A DNA stretch of 9,686 nucleotides from contig CANHRW010000062.1 of NCBI GenBank assembly GCA_947462865.1, positions 1-9,686 of the forward strand, in the 5' to 3' direction. Each line of letters starts with the position of its first letter. Position 1 is the stretch's first letter. The stretch comes from Bacteroidota bacterium (GTDB lineage: Bacteria; Bacteroidota; Bacteroidia; UKL13-3). Under the pieces are notes generated by a model. It made no database searches and was not told the origin of the DNA. It was given only the letters and a program-made list of their open reading frames with translations. Both the position numbers and the translations under genes were made by a program. Positions 1 through 7,228 of this stretch are shown here, piece after piece.

Positions 1-1
1 A

Positions 2-895
2 GGGTCTGGAGACGAAGTAATTACTGTAGCTAATAGCTGGATCAGTAGTTCAGAAACTATTAGCCAAACAGGTGCAAAGCCAGTTTTTATAGACATAGAA
101 CCACAATATTATACCATTGATGTAGCGCAATTAGAAGCTGCAATTACCCCACGTACAAAAGCCATTATTCCCGTTCATCTGCAAGGACAAATGTGCGACA
201 TGGATTGTATTATGGCAATCTCAGAAAAACACCAAATTCCGGTTATTGAAGATTGTGCGCAGTCTCATTTTTCTGAATGGAATGGCAAAAGAGCAGGAAC
301 AATGGGAATTGCCGGTTCTTTTAGTTTTTATCCAGGAAAAAATTTGGGTGCTTATGGAGATGCGGGTTGTATCATTACCAATTCTGATGAATTGGCTACA
401 AAATGTAAAATGTATGCCAGACATGGTGCTTTAAAAAAACACCAGCACGAAATTGAAGGAATTAATAGTAGACTAGATGGCTTACAAGCCGCAATATTAA
501 AGGCTAAATTACCGCATATTTTAAAATGGACCGACCAAAGAATTGCAAATGCAGCTTTGTATTCAGATTTGTTTAAAGGGAATTCAAATGTTGTTTGTCC
601 AGAAGTTCGGCCTCAAACTAAACATACGTTTCATTTGTATGTGATTCGGGTTGCTAAAAGAGCCGAATTGATGCAGTTTTTAAAAGAAAATGGGGTTGAG
701 ACAGCCATCCATTATCCCGAAATTTTGCCGCTTTTACCAGCTTATCAATATTTAGAACATACAGCAAATGATTTTCCTATTTCAGCGAATTACAGCGGGC
801 ATATCTTGTCTTTACCAATGTATCCGGAACTAACTTCAGCTCAAATAACACATGTGGTGAATACCATCAATCGATTTTTTGAATTAGCTGAATAA
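2..895 (+). CDS. DegT/DnrJ/EryC1/StrS-family sugar aminotransferase (5' partial)
   Basis: The frame is open from base 2 to the TAA at 893-895, giving 297 visible residues. Family members are usually about 360-390 aa, so some 60-90 N-terminal residues lie upstream of the window. Met codons inside, such as 191, are not the start, because the upstream translation already matches the family (GDEVITVANSWISSSETI, then a VHLQGQ segment). The EDCAQ motif (fragment residues 83-87) carries the Asp expected to bind the PLP pyridine nitrogen. The SFYPGKNLGAYGDAG segment carries the Schiff-base lysine at fragment residue 113 (codon 338-340), and an N-S-R-L-D segment follows. Such cytosolic enzymes move an amino group, usually from glutamate, to a keto group of a nucleotide-linked sugar. 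The FYPGKNLGA form resembles FdtB/QdtB-type enzymes more than WbpE, but the substrate cannot be assigned. It ends one base before the next gene. Confidence 0.93.
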   Translation, partial: GSGDEVITVANSWISSSETISQTGAKPVFIDIEPQYYTIDVAQLEAAITPRTKAIIPVHLQGQMCDMDCIMAISEKHQIPVIEDCAQSHFSEWNGKRAGTMGIAGSFSFYPGKNLGAYGDAGCIITNSDELATKCKMYARHGALKKHQHEIEGINSRLDGLQAAILKAKLPHILKWTDQRIANAALYSDLFKGNSNVVCPEVRPQTKHTFHLYVIRVAKRAELMQFLKENGVETAIHYPEILPLLPAYQYLEHTANDFPISANYSGHILSLPMYPELTSAQITHVVNTINRFFELAE

Positions 896-896
896 A

Positions 897-2060
897 ATGA
901 ATACAGCTTCAAGGAATATCATCTTGGTTGGAACCTTGCCTCCTCCTGTAAATGGCCAATCTATGGCTTTTAAAATCATTGTAGATTGGTTAAAGGAGAA
1001 CAATACCCAAGTTAAGATTGTTAACATCGCCAACCGAAATATCCTTGGAGAAAACAGAAACAATTACTTAAATAGAATCATCGATTATACGCTAGTTGCA
1101 TTTCAGTTGATCATATATTGTTTCTGTGGTAAGAGTATTGTGTATATTCAGACATCTCAGAGTAAAATGGGTTTTTTAAGAGATAAATTAATTGTCTCCA
1201 TTTCTAAATTCTTTGGTGCTAAAGTGATTGGACATTTACATGGAGGAAATTATAGCCAATTTTATGAAGAACAGTCTATTGTTTACAAAAAGGCAATTAA
1301 AAATTTCCTATTAGATTTTGATAAGACCATTGTTTTGAGTTCTAACTTAAAACCGATGTTTGATTTTCAACCATTGATGAGACACCGAATCATCACAGTG
1401 CCTAATGGTGTTGGTGAAATTGATACTCAAATGAAGGGGAAATCAATTGCAAATTATGGCAAAGAAAATCCCATTCAATTGTTATACTTGTCAAATTTAA
1501 TCGAAAGTAAAGGCTATCTGATTTTTTTAGAGGCTTTAAAAATACTCAAAGAAAATGGCATTTTTTTTCAAGCCAATTTTTGTGGTTTGTTCAGGGCTGA
1601 AAATGACCATAGTTCTTATGACTCTCCAGAACATGCTGAGGCTGATTTTTTAAGCAGAATTGATGCGTATCAACTAAACGATAGTGTTCATTATTTAGGT
1701 TTAGTGAGGGGTCTTGCAAAAGAAGATTTATTGGCTAAGGCCCATTTTTTTGTATTGCCAACAGCATATACCAATGAAGGACAACCACTATCTATAATTG
1801 AAGCGATGAGTCAGGGTTGTGTTGTGGTTTCTACCAATTACCGCGCTATTCCTGAAATGATTCAGCATGGTGTAGATGGATTATTGATCAAAGAGCCAAA
1901 TGCAAATGATATTGTAAGTCAAATCATCAGTTGTGTTCAGGATCAAACCAAATACGCTTCATTAAGCAAACAGGCAATACTCAGTTACAATCAAAAATTT
2001 ACTGGATCTGTTCATTGTGAAAAAATTGCAGCTATTTTAAAAGTCAATGCTTATATCTAA
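897..2060 (+). CDS. Glycosyltransferase family 4 (GT-B fold)
   Basis: This complete 387-aa protein is typical in length for GT4 retaining glycosyltransferases, which act at the cytoplasmic membrane face and move a sugar from a nucleotide donor to a growing lipid-linked glycan. The N-terminal acceptor domain starts with ILVGTLPPPVNGQS (residues 9-22), the glycine-rich loop of the family. A GHLHGGN segment (112-118) and a VPNGV segment (168-172) lead to the linker. The donor domain follows from about residue 194 (QLLYLSNLIESKG). The EX7E motif is clear: E294 and E302 in NEGQPLSIIEAMSQG. No signal peptide or true membrane helix is evident; residues 66-76 are hydrophobic but short. The ATG at 897 lies one base after the upstream stop, preceded by AATAAA, with no Shine-Dalgarno. 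Donor and acceptor sugars cannot be read from the sequence. Confidence 0.93.
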   Translation: MNTASRNIILVGTLPPPVNGQSMAFKIIVDWLKENNTQVKIVNIANRNILGENRNNYLNRIIDYTLVAFQLIIYCFCGKSIVYIQTSQSKMGFLRDKLIVSISKFFGAKVIGHLHGGNYSQFYEEQSIVYKKAIKNFLLDFDKTIVLSSNLKPMFDFQPLMRHRIITVPNGVGEIDTQMKGKSIANYGKENPIQLLYLSNLIESKGYLIFLEALKILKENGIFFQANFCGLFRAENDHSSYDSPEHAEADFLSRIDAYQLNDSVHYLGLVRGLAKEDLLAKAHFFVLPTAYTNEGQPLSIIEAMSQGCVVVSTNYRAIPEMIQHGVDGLLIKEPNANDIVSQIISCVQDQTKYASLSKQAILSYNQKFTGSVHCEKIAAILKVNAYI

Positions 2061-2062
2061 TG
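2058..2062 (+). other. TAATG stop/start overlap between glycosyltransferase and amidotransferase
   Basis: The TAA stop of the glycosyltransferase (2058-2060) shares its last A with the ATG of the amidotransferase (2060-2062). This start is certain because Cys2 of the product is the expected glutaminase nucleophile. Such overlaps usually indicate translational coupling by re-initiation; that part is inference. Confidence 0.85.
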
Positions 2063-3982
2063 TGTGGAATTGCAGGCATTATAAATAGAAATAAAAGCGT
2101 TGATCTGAGCCTAATTGAGCGGATGCAAACCAGTATTGCGCACCGAGGTCCAGATTCTCAAAGCCATTTTATTGAAAACAATATTGGTTTGGTGCATACC
2201 CGATTGGCTATTTTAGATTTATCAGAAAACGGCAATCAACCCATGTTTGATAGCAGTGGCAATTTTGTAATTGTTTTCAATGGGGAAATATACAATCACT
2301 TTCAATTAAGGAAAGATTTAATCGCAAAAGGGTATCAATTTAAAGGAAACAGTGATACTGAAACATTACTATACGGCTATATTGAATATGGCAAAAAGGT
2401 TTTAACCAAACTCAATGGCATATTCGCCTTTTGTATTTTTGACCGTTCTAGCCAATTGATGTTTTTGGCAAGAGATCATATGGGGGTGAAGCCTCTTTAT
2501 TATTATTTAAAAGACGATGTTTTTTTATTTGGTTCTGAATTAAAAAGCATTGTTTGTTTTGAGGATGTTGATAAAGAAATAGATCACAAAGCCTTAATGA
2601 ACTACATTACTTTATTGTGGAGTCCAAGAGAAAAAACACCATTTAAGCATATTCAAAAATTATTACCAGGTCATTACATGACTGTTGATGTGCGTTCATT
2701 AAAGTCTGAAACTGTTCAGTTTTATGATATTCCATTCGATGGTTCGCGCTTGCATGTTGGCAATGAAAAAGAGTTTGTCATTGAAACAGAACAAAAGTTG
2801 TTTGATGCACTTGAACGACAAATGATGAGTGATGTTCCTGTTGGTTTTTTTGTTTCAGGAGGAATCGATTCAACTTTAATTGCAGCCATCTCACAGCAAA
2901 TTTTTCCTAGTCAAAAAGTCAATGCTTTTACCATCAACTCTGGCGAAAATGCCATGAAAAAAGAAGGCTTTTCTGATGACTTATACTATGCTAAACTCAT
3001 CTCTAAAAAGCTCGATTTTAAACTCAATATCATAGATGCCAAATTGGATATTTTAGCAGATTTTGATAAAATGATTTGGCACCTTGATGAACCACAAGCT
3101 GATTCTGCTCCATTAAATGTTTACCATATTGCTAAAGGTGCAAGAGAAAATGGCATTAAAGTTTTGTTAGGTGGAGCAGGTGGTGATGATTTGTTTAGTG
3201 GATATAGGAGGCATCAAGCGCTTAATCTAGAAAAATGGATTAAAAATGTTCCAAAGCCTATTGTTCATCTGTTAAAGCGCTATGCTGAGGGAATAGCTAT
3301 TCAGAAACCATTCAATAGAAGGTTAAAAAAATTGTCTGTAGATATTGAAAATACTCCTTTAAACAGAATGACAGGATATTTCTCATGGTTGCCACAGCAA
3401 ACAGCTCATAAATTGTTTTCAGAAGAATCATTGGCCCAAATTGGAAATTACAATTCTTTGACCACATTGTCTCATTTATTGAATGCAATACCTGCCGAAA
3501 AAAGTTTGTTGAACCAAATGCTTTATCTAGAAATGAAATCATTTTTAGTAGACCACAATATGAACTACAACGACAAAATGAGCATGGCTGTTGGTGTAGA
3601 AAGTAGAGTGCCCTTTTTAGACATGGATCTTGTAAATTTTAGCACACGTATTCCCGTATCCTATAAAATGCATGGTAACACAACCAAATATATTTTAAAG
3701 AAGGTAGCTGAAAAATATTTACCAAGAGAACTCATTTATAGACCCAAGGCCGGATTTGCAGGCCCAGTTAGGCAATGGATTTCTCAAGATATGAATGAAT
3801 TAATTGCCGATAGGTTATCTGAAACGAAGGTGAAAGAAAGAGGCCTCTTTAATCCTACAGAAGTTACTAAATTAATTAAAGACAATAAACAAGGAAAAAT
3901 TGATGCCTCTTTTACAATATGGAGTTTGTTAGCAATAGAAAGTTGGCTCACACAATTTAAAGATGGCAAAACAATAAGATAA
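2060..3982 (+). CDS. AsnB-like glutamine-dependent amidotransferase (asparagine synthase family)
   Basis: This 640-aa protein has two domains. Residues 1-~215 form a class II (Ntn) glutaminase: Cys2 follows Met directly (MCGIAG), which fixes the start because Cys2 must become N-terminal. Further glutaminase motifs are HRGPD (28-32), R48, NGEIYN (74-79) and SDTE (98-101). Residues ~240-640 form the ATP-dependent synthetase domain with SGGIDS (266-271), LDEP (342-345), GGDDLFSGY (374-382) and RPKAGFAGP (561-569). The family hydrolyses glutamine and uses the ammonia to amidate an adenylated carboxylate. Inside a polysaccharide operon, away from amino acid genes, amidation of a sugar carboxylate such as a hexuronic acid (as proposed for WbpS-type homologues) is more likely than asparagine synthesis. 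The position matching Glu348 of E. coli AsnB is Ala373 here, which supports a divergent substrate. Its ATG shares one base with the preceding TAA. Confidence 0.93.
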   Translation: MCGIAGIINRNKSVDLSLIERMQTSIAHRGPDSQSHFIENNIGLVHTRLAILDLSENGNQPMFDSSGNFVIVFNGEIYNHFQLRKDLIAKGYQFKGNSDTETLLYGYIEYGKKVLTKLNGIFAFCIFDRSSQLMFLARDHMGVKPLYYYLKDDVFLFGSELKSIVCFEDVDKEIDHKALMNYITLLWSPREKTPFKHIQKLLPGHYMTVDVRSLKSETVQFYDIPFDGSRLHVGNEKEFVIETEQKLFDALERQMMSDVPVGFFVSGGIDSTLIAAISQQIFPSQKVNAFTINSGENAMKKEGFSDDLYYAKLISKKLDFKLNIIDAKLDILADFDKMIWHLDEPQADSAPLNVYHIAKGARENGIKVLLGGAGGDDLFSGYRRHQALNLEKWIKNVPKPIVHLLKRYAEGIAIQKPFNRRLKKLSVDIENTPLNRMTGYFSWLPQQTAHKLFSEESLAQIGNYNSLTTLSHLLNAIPAEKSLLNQMLYLEMKSFLVDHNMNYNDKMSMAVGVESRVPFLDMDLVNFSTRIPVSYKMHGNTTKYILKKVAEKYLPRELIYRPKAGFAGPVRQWISQDMNELIADRLSETKVKERGLFNPTEVTKLIKDNKQGKIDASFTIWSLLAIESWLTQFKDGKTIR

Positions 3983-3987
3983 TACCA

Positions 3988-6114
3988 ATGAAACAACTGA
4001 TACAAAATTTAAGAAGCGGTGAAACCGTATTGGAAGAAATTCCAGCCCCATTGGTTAAAAAAGGTCATGTGCTCATCAGAACTCATCATTCTTTGGTTTC
4101 ATTGGGCACTGAAAAAATGCTCGTAGAGTTTGGACGTTCTAATTTAATTGCAAAGGCTAGGCAACAACCTGAAAAAGTTAAACAGGTACTAGATAAAATT
4201 AAGACGGATGGCTTATTGCCAACCTTAGAAGCCGTTTTTAACAAATTAGATGAGCCACTTCCACTGGGCTATTGCAATGCAGGAACGGTTATAGAGGTAG
4301 GAGATGGAGTAGCTGATTTTAAAGTTGGAGACCGTGTAGTTTCAAATGGAGGACATGCAGAATTTGTTTGTGTGCCCCAAAATTTATGTGCACACATCCC
4401 TGAAAACACCTCTTTTGAAGATGCTTCATTTACTGTAATTGGTGCCATTGGATTGCAAGGAATCAGGTTGGTTCAGCCAACTTTTGGCGAAACTGTTGTT
4501 GTTATTGGATTGGGTTTAATAGGTTTAATCACCGCCGATCTATTAAAAGCAAATGGCTGCAGGGTGATAGGATTTGACTTTGATGAAAATAAAGTGAATT
4601 TGGCAATTGCTAGAGGCATTACAGCATACAATTCTTCTAATGGATTAGATGTAGTGGCAACTGTTCAAGAACTAACCAAACAGGCCGGTGGAGCTGATGC
4701 GGTCATCATTACAGCATCAACCAAAAGCAATGATGTCATTGGGCAAGCCGCCAAAATGTCTCGTAAAAGAGGACGTATTGTTTTGGTAGGAGTGATAGGG
4801 TTATCAATAGACCGTTCCGATTTTTATAAAAAGGAATTGAGCTTTCAGGTATCTTGCTCATATGGCCCTGGTAGGTATGACGAAAATTATGAAAACAAAG
4901 GACAAGATTATCCATTGGCATTTGTAAGGTGGACCCAAAAAAGAAACTTTGAAGCCATTTTGCAAGCCATGTCATCTGGCCAAATTTCAGTCAAAGATTT
5001 AATTACTGAAATTGTTGATTTTGAAAATTACATGCAAGTGTATGGCCAAATGGGTGGTAATAAAATTGCTTCTTTATTGAAATACAAACAAGACAGCAAG
5101 TTGCCATCTAGTCAGCTTGTATTGAAGCAAGGATCACACCAATCGCAAAAAGGAGTTATAGGCATTATTGGAGCTGGTAATTTTACTAAAATGACCATGC
5201 TGCCTGCAATGAAAGGGTTACCTGCAACTTATAAATACATAGCGAGTGCAGGAGGTTTGTCTGCTAAATCTCTGGCGTCTAAATATGGTTTCGATATCAG
5301 TACTACCGATTATCAAACCATTTTAAATGATACAGAGGTAGACTTGGTAATGGTTACTACCCGTCACAATTCGCATGCACAAATGGTGAAAGCGTGTTTA
5401 GAATCAGGTAAAAATGTTTTTGTAGAAAAACCACTAGCTATTACACAAGAACAATTGCAAATGGTCATTGATGCACAATTGAACAATCCAAATAGGTTTG
5501 TAACAGTTGGTTTTAATAGAAGATTTGCACCACACGTTGTAAAAGCAAAACAACTCTTAGGTGAAAAAAATACACCAGCATTAAACATGATAGCAACCAT
5601 GAATGCTGGTTTTATTGATGAAAGTGTTTGGGTACAAGACATGCAAGTTGGTGGGGGCAGAATCATAGGTGAGGCCTGCCATTTTATAGATTTAATGACC
5701 TACCTGTCGGGCAGTTTGGTGCAATCCGTGCACATGAGCGCTTTGGGAAATAACCCCGCTGAGAACACAGACAATGCCATACTTACACTTAAATTTGCAA
5801 ATGGATCACAAGGGGTCATCAATTATTTCTCAAATGGGAACAAAGCCTATCCAAAAGAAAGAATCGAAATTCACAGTCAAGGAAAAACAATTGTAGTTGA
5901 TAATTTTAGAAAAATTGAAGCATATGGATGCAAAGGTTTTGCAAAAAGTTCTGGTACACAAGACAAGGGTCACAAAGCTCAGTTCAAGGTTTTGGTTGAT
6001 GCAGTCAAACAAGGCGCTAAGGCTCCAATTTCTTTCGAAGAAATAGTCAATACTACTAAGGCTGGTTTTGCAGCAATAGAAAGTCTCAAAACAGGCAATG
6101 TCATTCACCTATAG
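3988..6114 (+). CDS. Bi-domain oxidoreductase: MDR (alcohol dehydrogenase-like) fused to Gfo/Idh/MocA
   Basis: This 708-aa protein joins two oxidoreductase folds in one frame. Residues 1-~365 are a medium-chain dehydrogenase: a GroES-like part, then a Rossmann domain with IGLGLIG (173-179). Residues ~388-708 are a Gfo/Idh/MocA dehydrogenase with a second nucleotide fold (IGIIGAG, 391-397), the EKP motif (480-482) whose Lys is usually catalytic, and GGGR...H565-x-x-D568. The MDR half lacks the usual zinc ligands: CGTD is LGTE (39-42), GHE is GYC (94-96), and no four-Cys structural zinc loop is seen. Both glycine-rich loops look intact, so both halves may bind NAD(P). I recognise this as the 'bi-domain-containing oxidoreductase' type found in polysaccharide loci next to AsnB-like and heparinase-like genes. 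A role in modifying a nucleotide sugar or acidic sugar is inferred; substrate and reaction are unknown. It starts 5 nt after the amidotransferase stop. Confidence 0.93.
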   Translation: MKQLIQNLRSGETVLEEIPAPLVKKGHVLIRTHHSLVSLGTEKMLVEFGRSNLIAKARQQPEKVKQVLDKIKTDGLLPTLEAVFNKLDEPLPLGYCNAGTVIEVGDGVADFKVGDRVVSNGGHAEFVCVPQNLCAHIPENTSFEDASFTVIGAIGLQGIRLVQPTFGETVVVIGLGLIGLITADLLKANGCRVIGFDFDENKVNLAIARGITAYNSSNGLDVVATVQELTKQAGGADAVIITASTKSNDVIGQAAKMSRKRGRIVLVGVIGLSIDRSDFYKKELSFQVSCSYGPGRYDENYENKGQDYPLAFVRWTQKRNFEAILQAMSSGQISVKDLITEIVDFENYMQVYGQMGGNKIASLLKYKQDSKLPSSQLVLKQGSHQSQKGVIGIIGAGNFTKMTMLPAMKGLPATYKYIASAGGLSAKSLASKYGFDISTTDYQTILNDTEVDLVMVTTRHNSHAQMVKACLESGKNVFVEKPLAITQEQLQMVIDAQLNNPNRFVTVGFNRRFAPHVVKAKQLLGEKNTPALNMIATMNAGFIDESVWVQDMQVGGGRIIGEACHFIDLMTYLSGSLVQSVHMSALGNNPAENTDNAILTLKFANGSQGVINYFSNGNKAYPKERIEIHSQGKTIVVDNFRKIEAYGCKGFAKSSGTQDKGHKAQFKVLVDAVKQGAKAPISFEEIVNTTKAGFAAIESLKTGNVIHL

Positions 6115-6126
6115 AAAAAAGTATAC
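6115..6126 (+). promoter_or_regulatory. A-rich leader before the epimerase start
   Basis: The 12 bases between the oxidoreductase stop and the epimerase ATG read AAAAAAGTATAC. There is no GGAGG-like site. A-rich sequence just upstream of the ATG is a usual translation-start context in Bacteroidota, so this is the likely initiation region; that role is inferred. Confidence 0.4.
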
Positions 6127-7218
6127 ATGCATATTTCAATCATAGCAGGCGCAAGGCCTAATTTTATGAAAATAGCCCCAATTATTGATGCAATTAAAGT
6201 TGCACAACAAAATGGAGCACTTATTTCATTCAGGTTGGTTCATACCGGACAACATTTTGACCACAAAATGTCAGAAAGCTTTTTTCAAGAATTGGGTATT
6301 CCTGAACCAGATGTGAATTTGGCTTGTGGGGGTGGTACGCAAGCAGAACAAACTGCTGCAATTATGGTTAAATACGAAAAAGAGTTGATGGAGAATCCGG
6401 CAGATATTGTATTAGTTGTTGGTGATGTGACCTCTACCATGGCTTGCTCTATTGTTGCTAAAAAACTCAATATTCAGGTTGTGCATGTTGAAGCAGGCAT
6501 TCGCTCATTCGATTTAAGCATGCCTGAAGAAATCAATAGAATGGTGACAGATGCATTGGCCGATCATTTTTTTACCACTTCTGAAAAGGCAAATGAAAAT
6601 TTAAAATTAGCTGGTCATTCAGATCATAAAATACATTTTGTAGGCAATACCATGATTGATACCTTGCTCAAACAAATGAGCAGGTTCAAGAAGCCTGATT
6701 TCTGGGATGAGTTAGGGTTGATAAACCATCAGTATTTGGTGTTGACATTACACCGTCCGGCCAATGTAGACGATCCGGAAAAATTAAAAGAGTTGCTGAT
6801 TCAAATCACTACAAACTCAAATCAGTTGCCTATTGTTTTTCCAGTTCACCCAAGAACTGCAAAAATGTTGCAACAAATAAATATGGAATTTTCTCAGTTA
6901 AAAATGGTAGATCCACAAGGTTATTTGGCGTTCAATTTCCTCGTTAAAAATGCAGTGGGTGTCATAACGGACAGTGGCGGCATTACAGAAGAAACTACCG
7001 TAATGGGAGTGCCTTGTATGACTTTAAGAGACAATACCGAAAGGCCAGAAACAGTTAGTATTGGAACCAATGAACTCATTGGAACCAATCCAAATGCCAT
7101 TCAACCAGCTCTCCAAAATCTATTATCTGGCAAATGGAAAAAAGGAGCCATACCCCCATTATGGGATGGTAAGGCAAGTGAGCGTATTGTAGCCAAACTC
7201 ATGTCTATTTACAATTGA
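6127..7218 (+). CDS. wecB: UDP-N-acetylglucosamine 2-epimerase, non-hydrolysing (WecB/MnaA type)
   Basis: This complete 363-aa protein has the usual length for a cytosolic enzyme interconverting UDP-GlcNAc and UDP-ManNAc. Family landmarks run in order: GARPNFMKIAPI (8-19), HTGQH (39-43), VVGD with D100, HVEAGIRS with E122, PEEINR (133-138), VGNTMIDTL (172-180), LHRPANVDD with H209, FPVHPRT (238-244) and TDSGGITEET (281-290), then RDNTERPET. D100, E122, the PEE glutamates and H209 match the positions I recall as catalytic in characterised epimerases. The QHFDHKMS and FDLSMPEEINR forms differ from the E. coli WecB style and match a subfamily common in Bacteroidota and archaea. The related epimerase of FucNAc synthesis (FnlC/WbjD) is an alternative, but no FnlA/FnlB partner is in the window. 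The UDP-ManNAc dehydrogenase that would yield ManNAcA is not seen here either. It lies 12 nt after the oxidoreductase. Confidence 0.9.
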   Translation: MHISIIAGARPNFMKIAPIIDAIKVAQQNGALISFRLVHTGQHFDHKMSESFFQELGIPEPDVNLACGGGTQAEQTAAIMVKYEKELMENPADIVLVVGDVTSTMACSIVAKKLNIQVVHVEAGIRSFDLSMPEEINRMVTDALADHFFTTSEKANENLKLAGHSDHKIHFVGNTMIDTLLKQMSRFKKPDFWDELGLINHQYLVLTLHRPANVDDPEKLKELLIQITTNSNQLPIVFPVHPRTAKMLQQINMEFSQLKMVDPQGYLAFNFLVKNAVGVITDSGGITEETTVMGVPCMTLRDNTERPETVSIGTNELIGTNPNAIQPALQNLLSGKWKKGAIPPLWDGKASERIVAKLMSIYN

Positions 7219-7225
7219 ATTTGAT

Positions 7226-7228
7226 TTG
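7226..7228 (+). promoter_or_regulatory. Probable TTG start codon of the heparinase-like gene
   Basis: The frame opens after a TAG at 7190-7192 and has no ATG until residue 230, deep inside conserved sequence. TTG at 7226, 7 nt after the epimerase stop, gives an N-terminus (IRIFQTVRYLKFKQ) that resembles the family's usual beginning. ATT at 7214 is the main in-frame alternative upstream. No Shine-Dalgarno-like sequence is visible. Confidence 0.65.

Noticed and set aside
191..193. ATG at 191 as the true start of the aminotransferase.
   Set aside because: Translation upstream in the same frame from base 2 already matches the family's conserved N-terminal half, and the PLP fold needs it. The gene is cut by the window edge, not short.
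221..424. Open minus-strand frames opposite the genes here and at 3312-3542, 4736-4975, 5364-5666, 5830-6108, 7768-7980, 8853-9056 and 9096-9311.
   Set aside because: They lie wholly inside plus-strand genes with clear family motifs, are short, and their translations show no recognisable domain; they are antisense shadows.
1561..1568. Run of eight T inside the first glycosyltransferase gene, considered as a phase-variation or slippage tract.
   Set aside because: Eight T is short for phase variation, the reading frame is intact across it, and similar 7-base T runs (for example 7381-7387) are expected in AT-rich coding DNA.
2060..3982. Calling the AsnB-like gene a housekeeping asparagine synthetase.
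   Set aside because: It lies inside a polysaccharide operon, and the synthetase loop has Ala at the position of the catalytic Glu of E. coli AsnB. An amidotransferase acting on a sugar carboxylate fits better, so no asnB symbol was given.
6112..6126. Largest intergenic gap considered as a terminator or internal promoter.
   Set aside because: It is only 12 non-coding bases with no inverted repeat or T-run after a stem, and no convincing Bacteroidota -33/-7 pair is seen immediately upstream.
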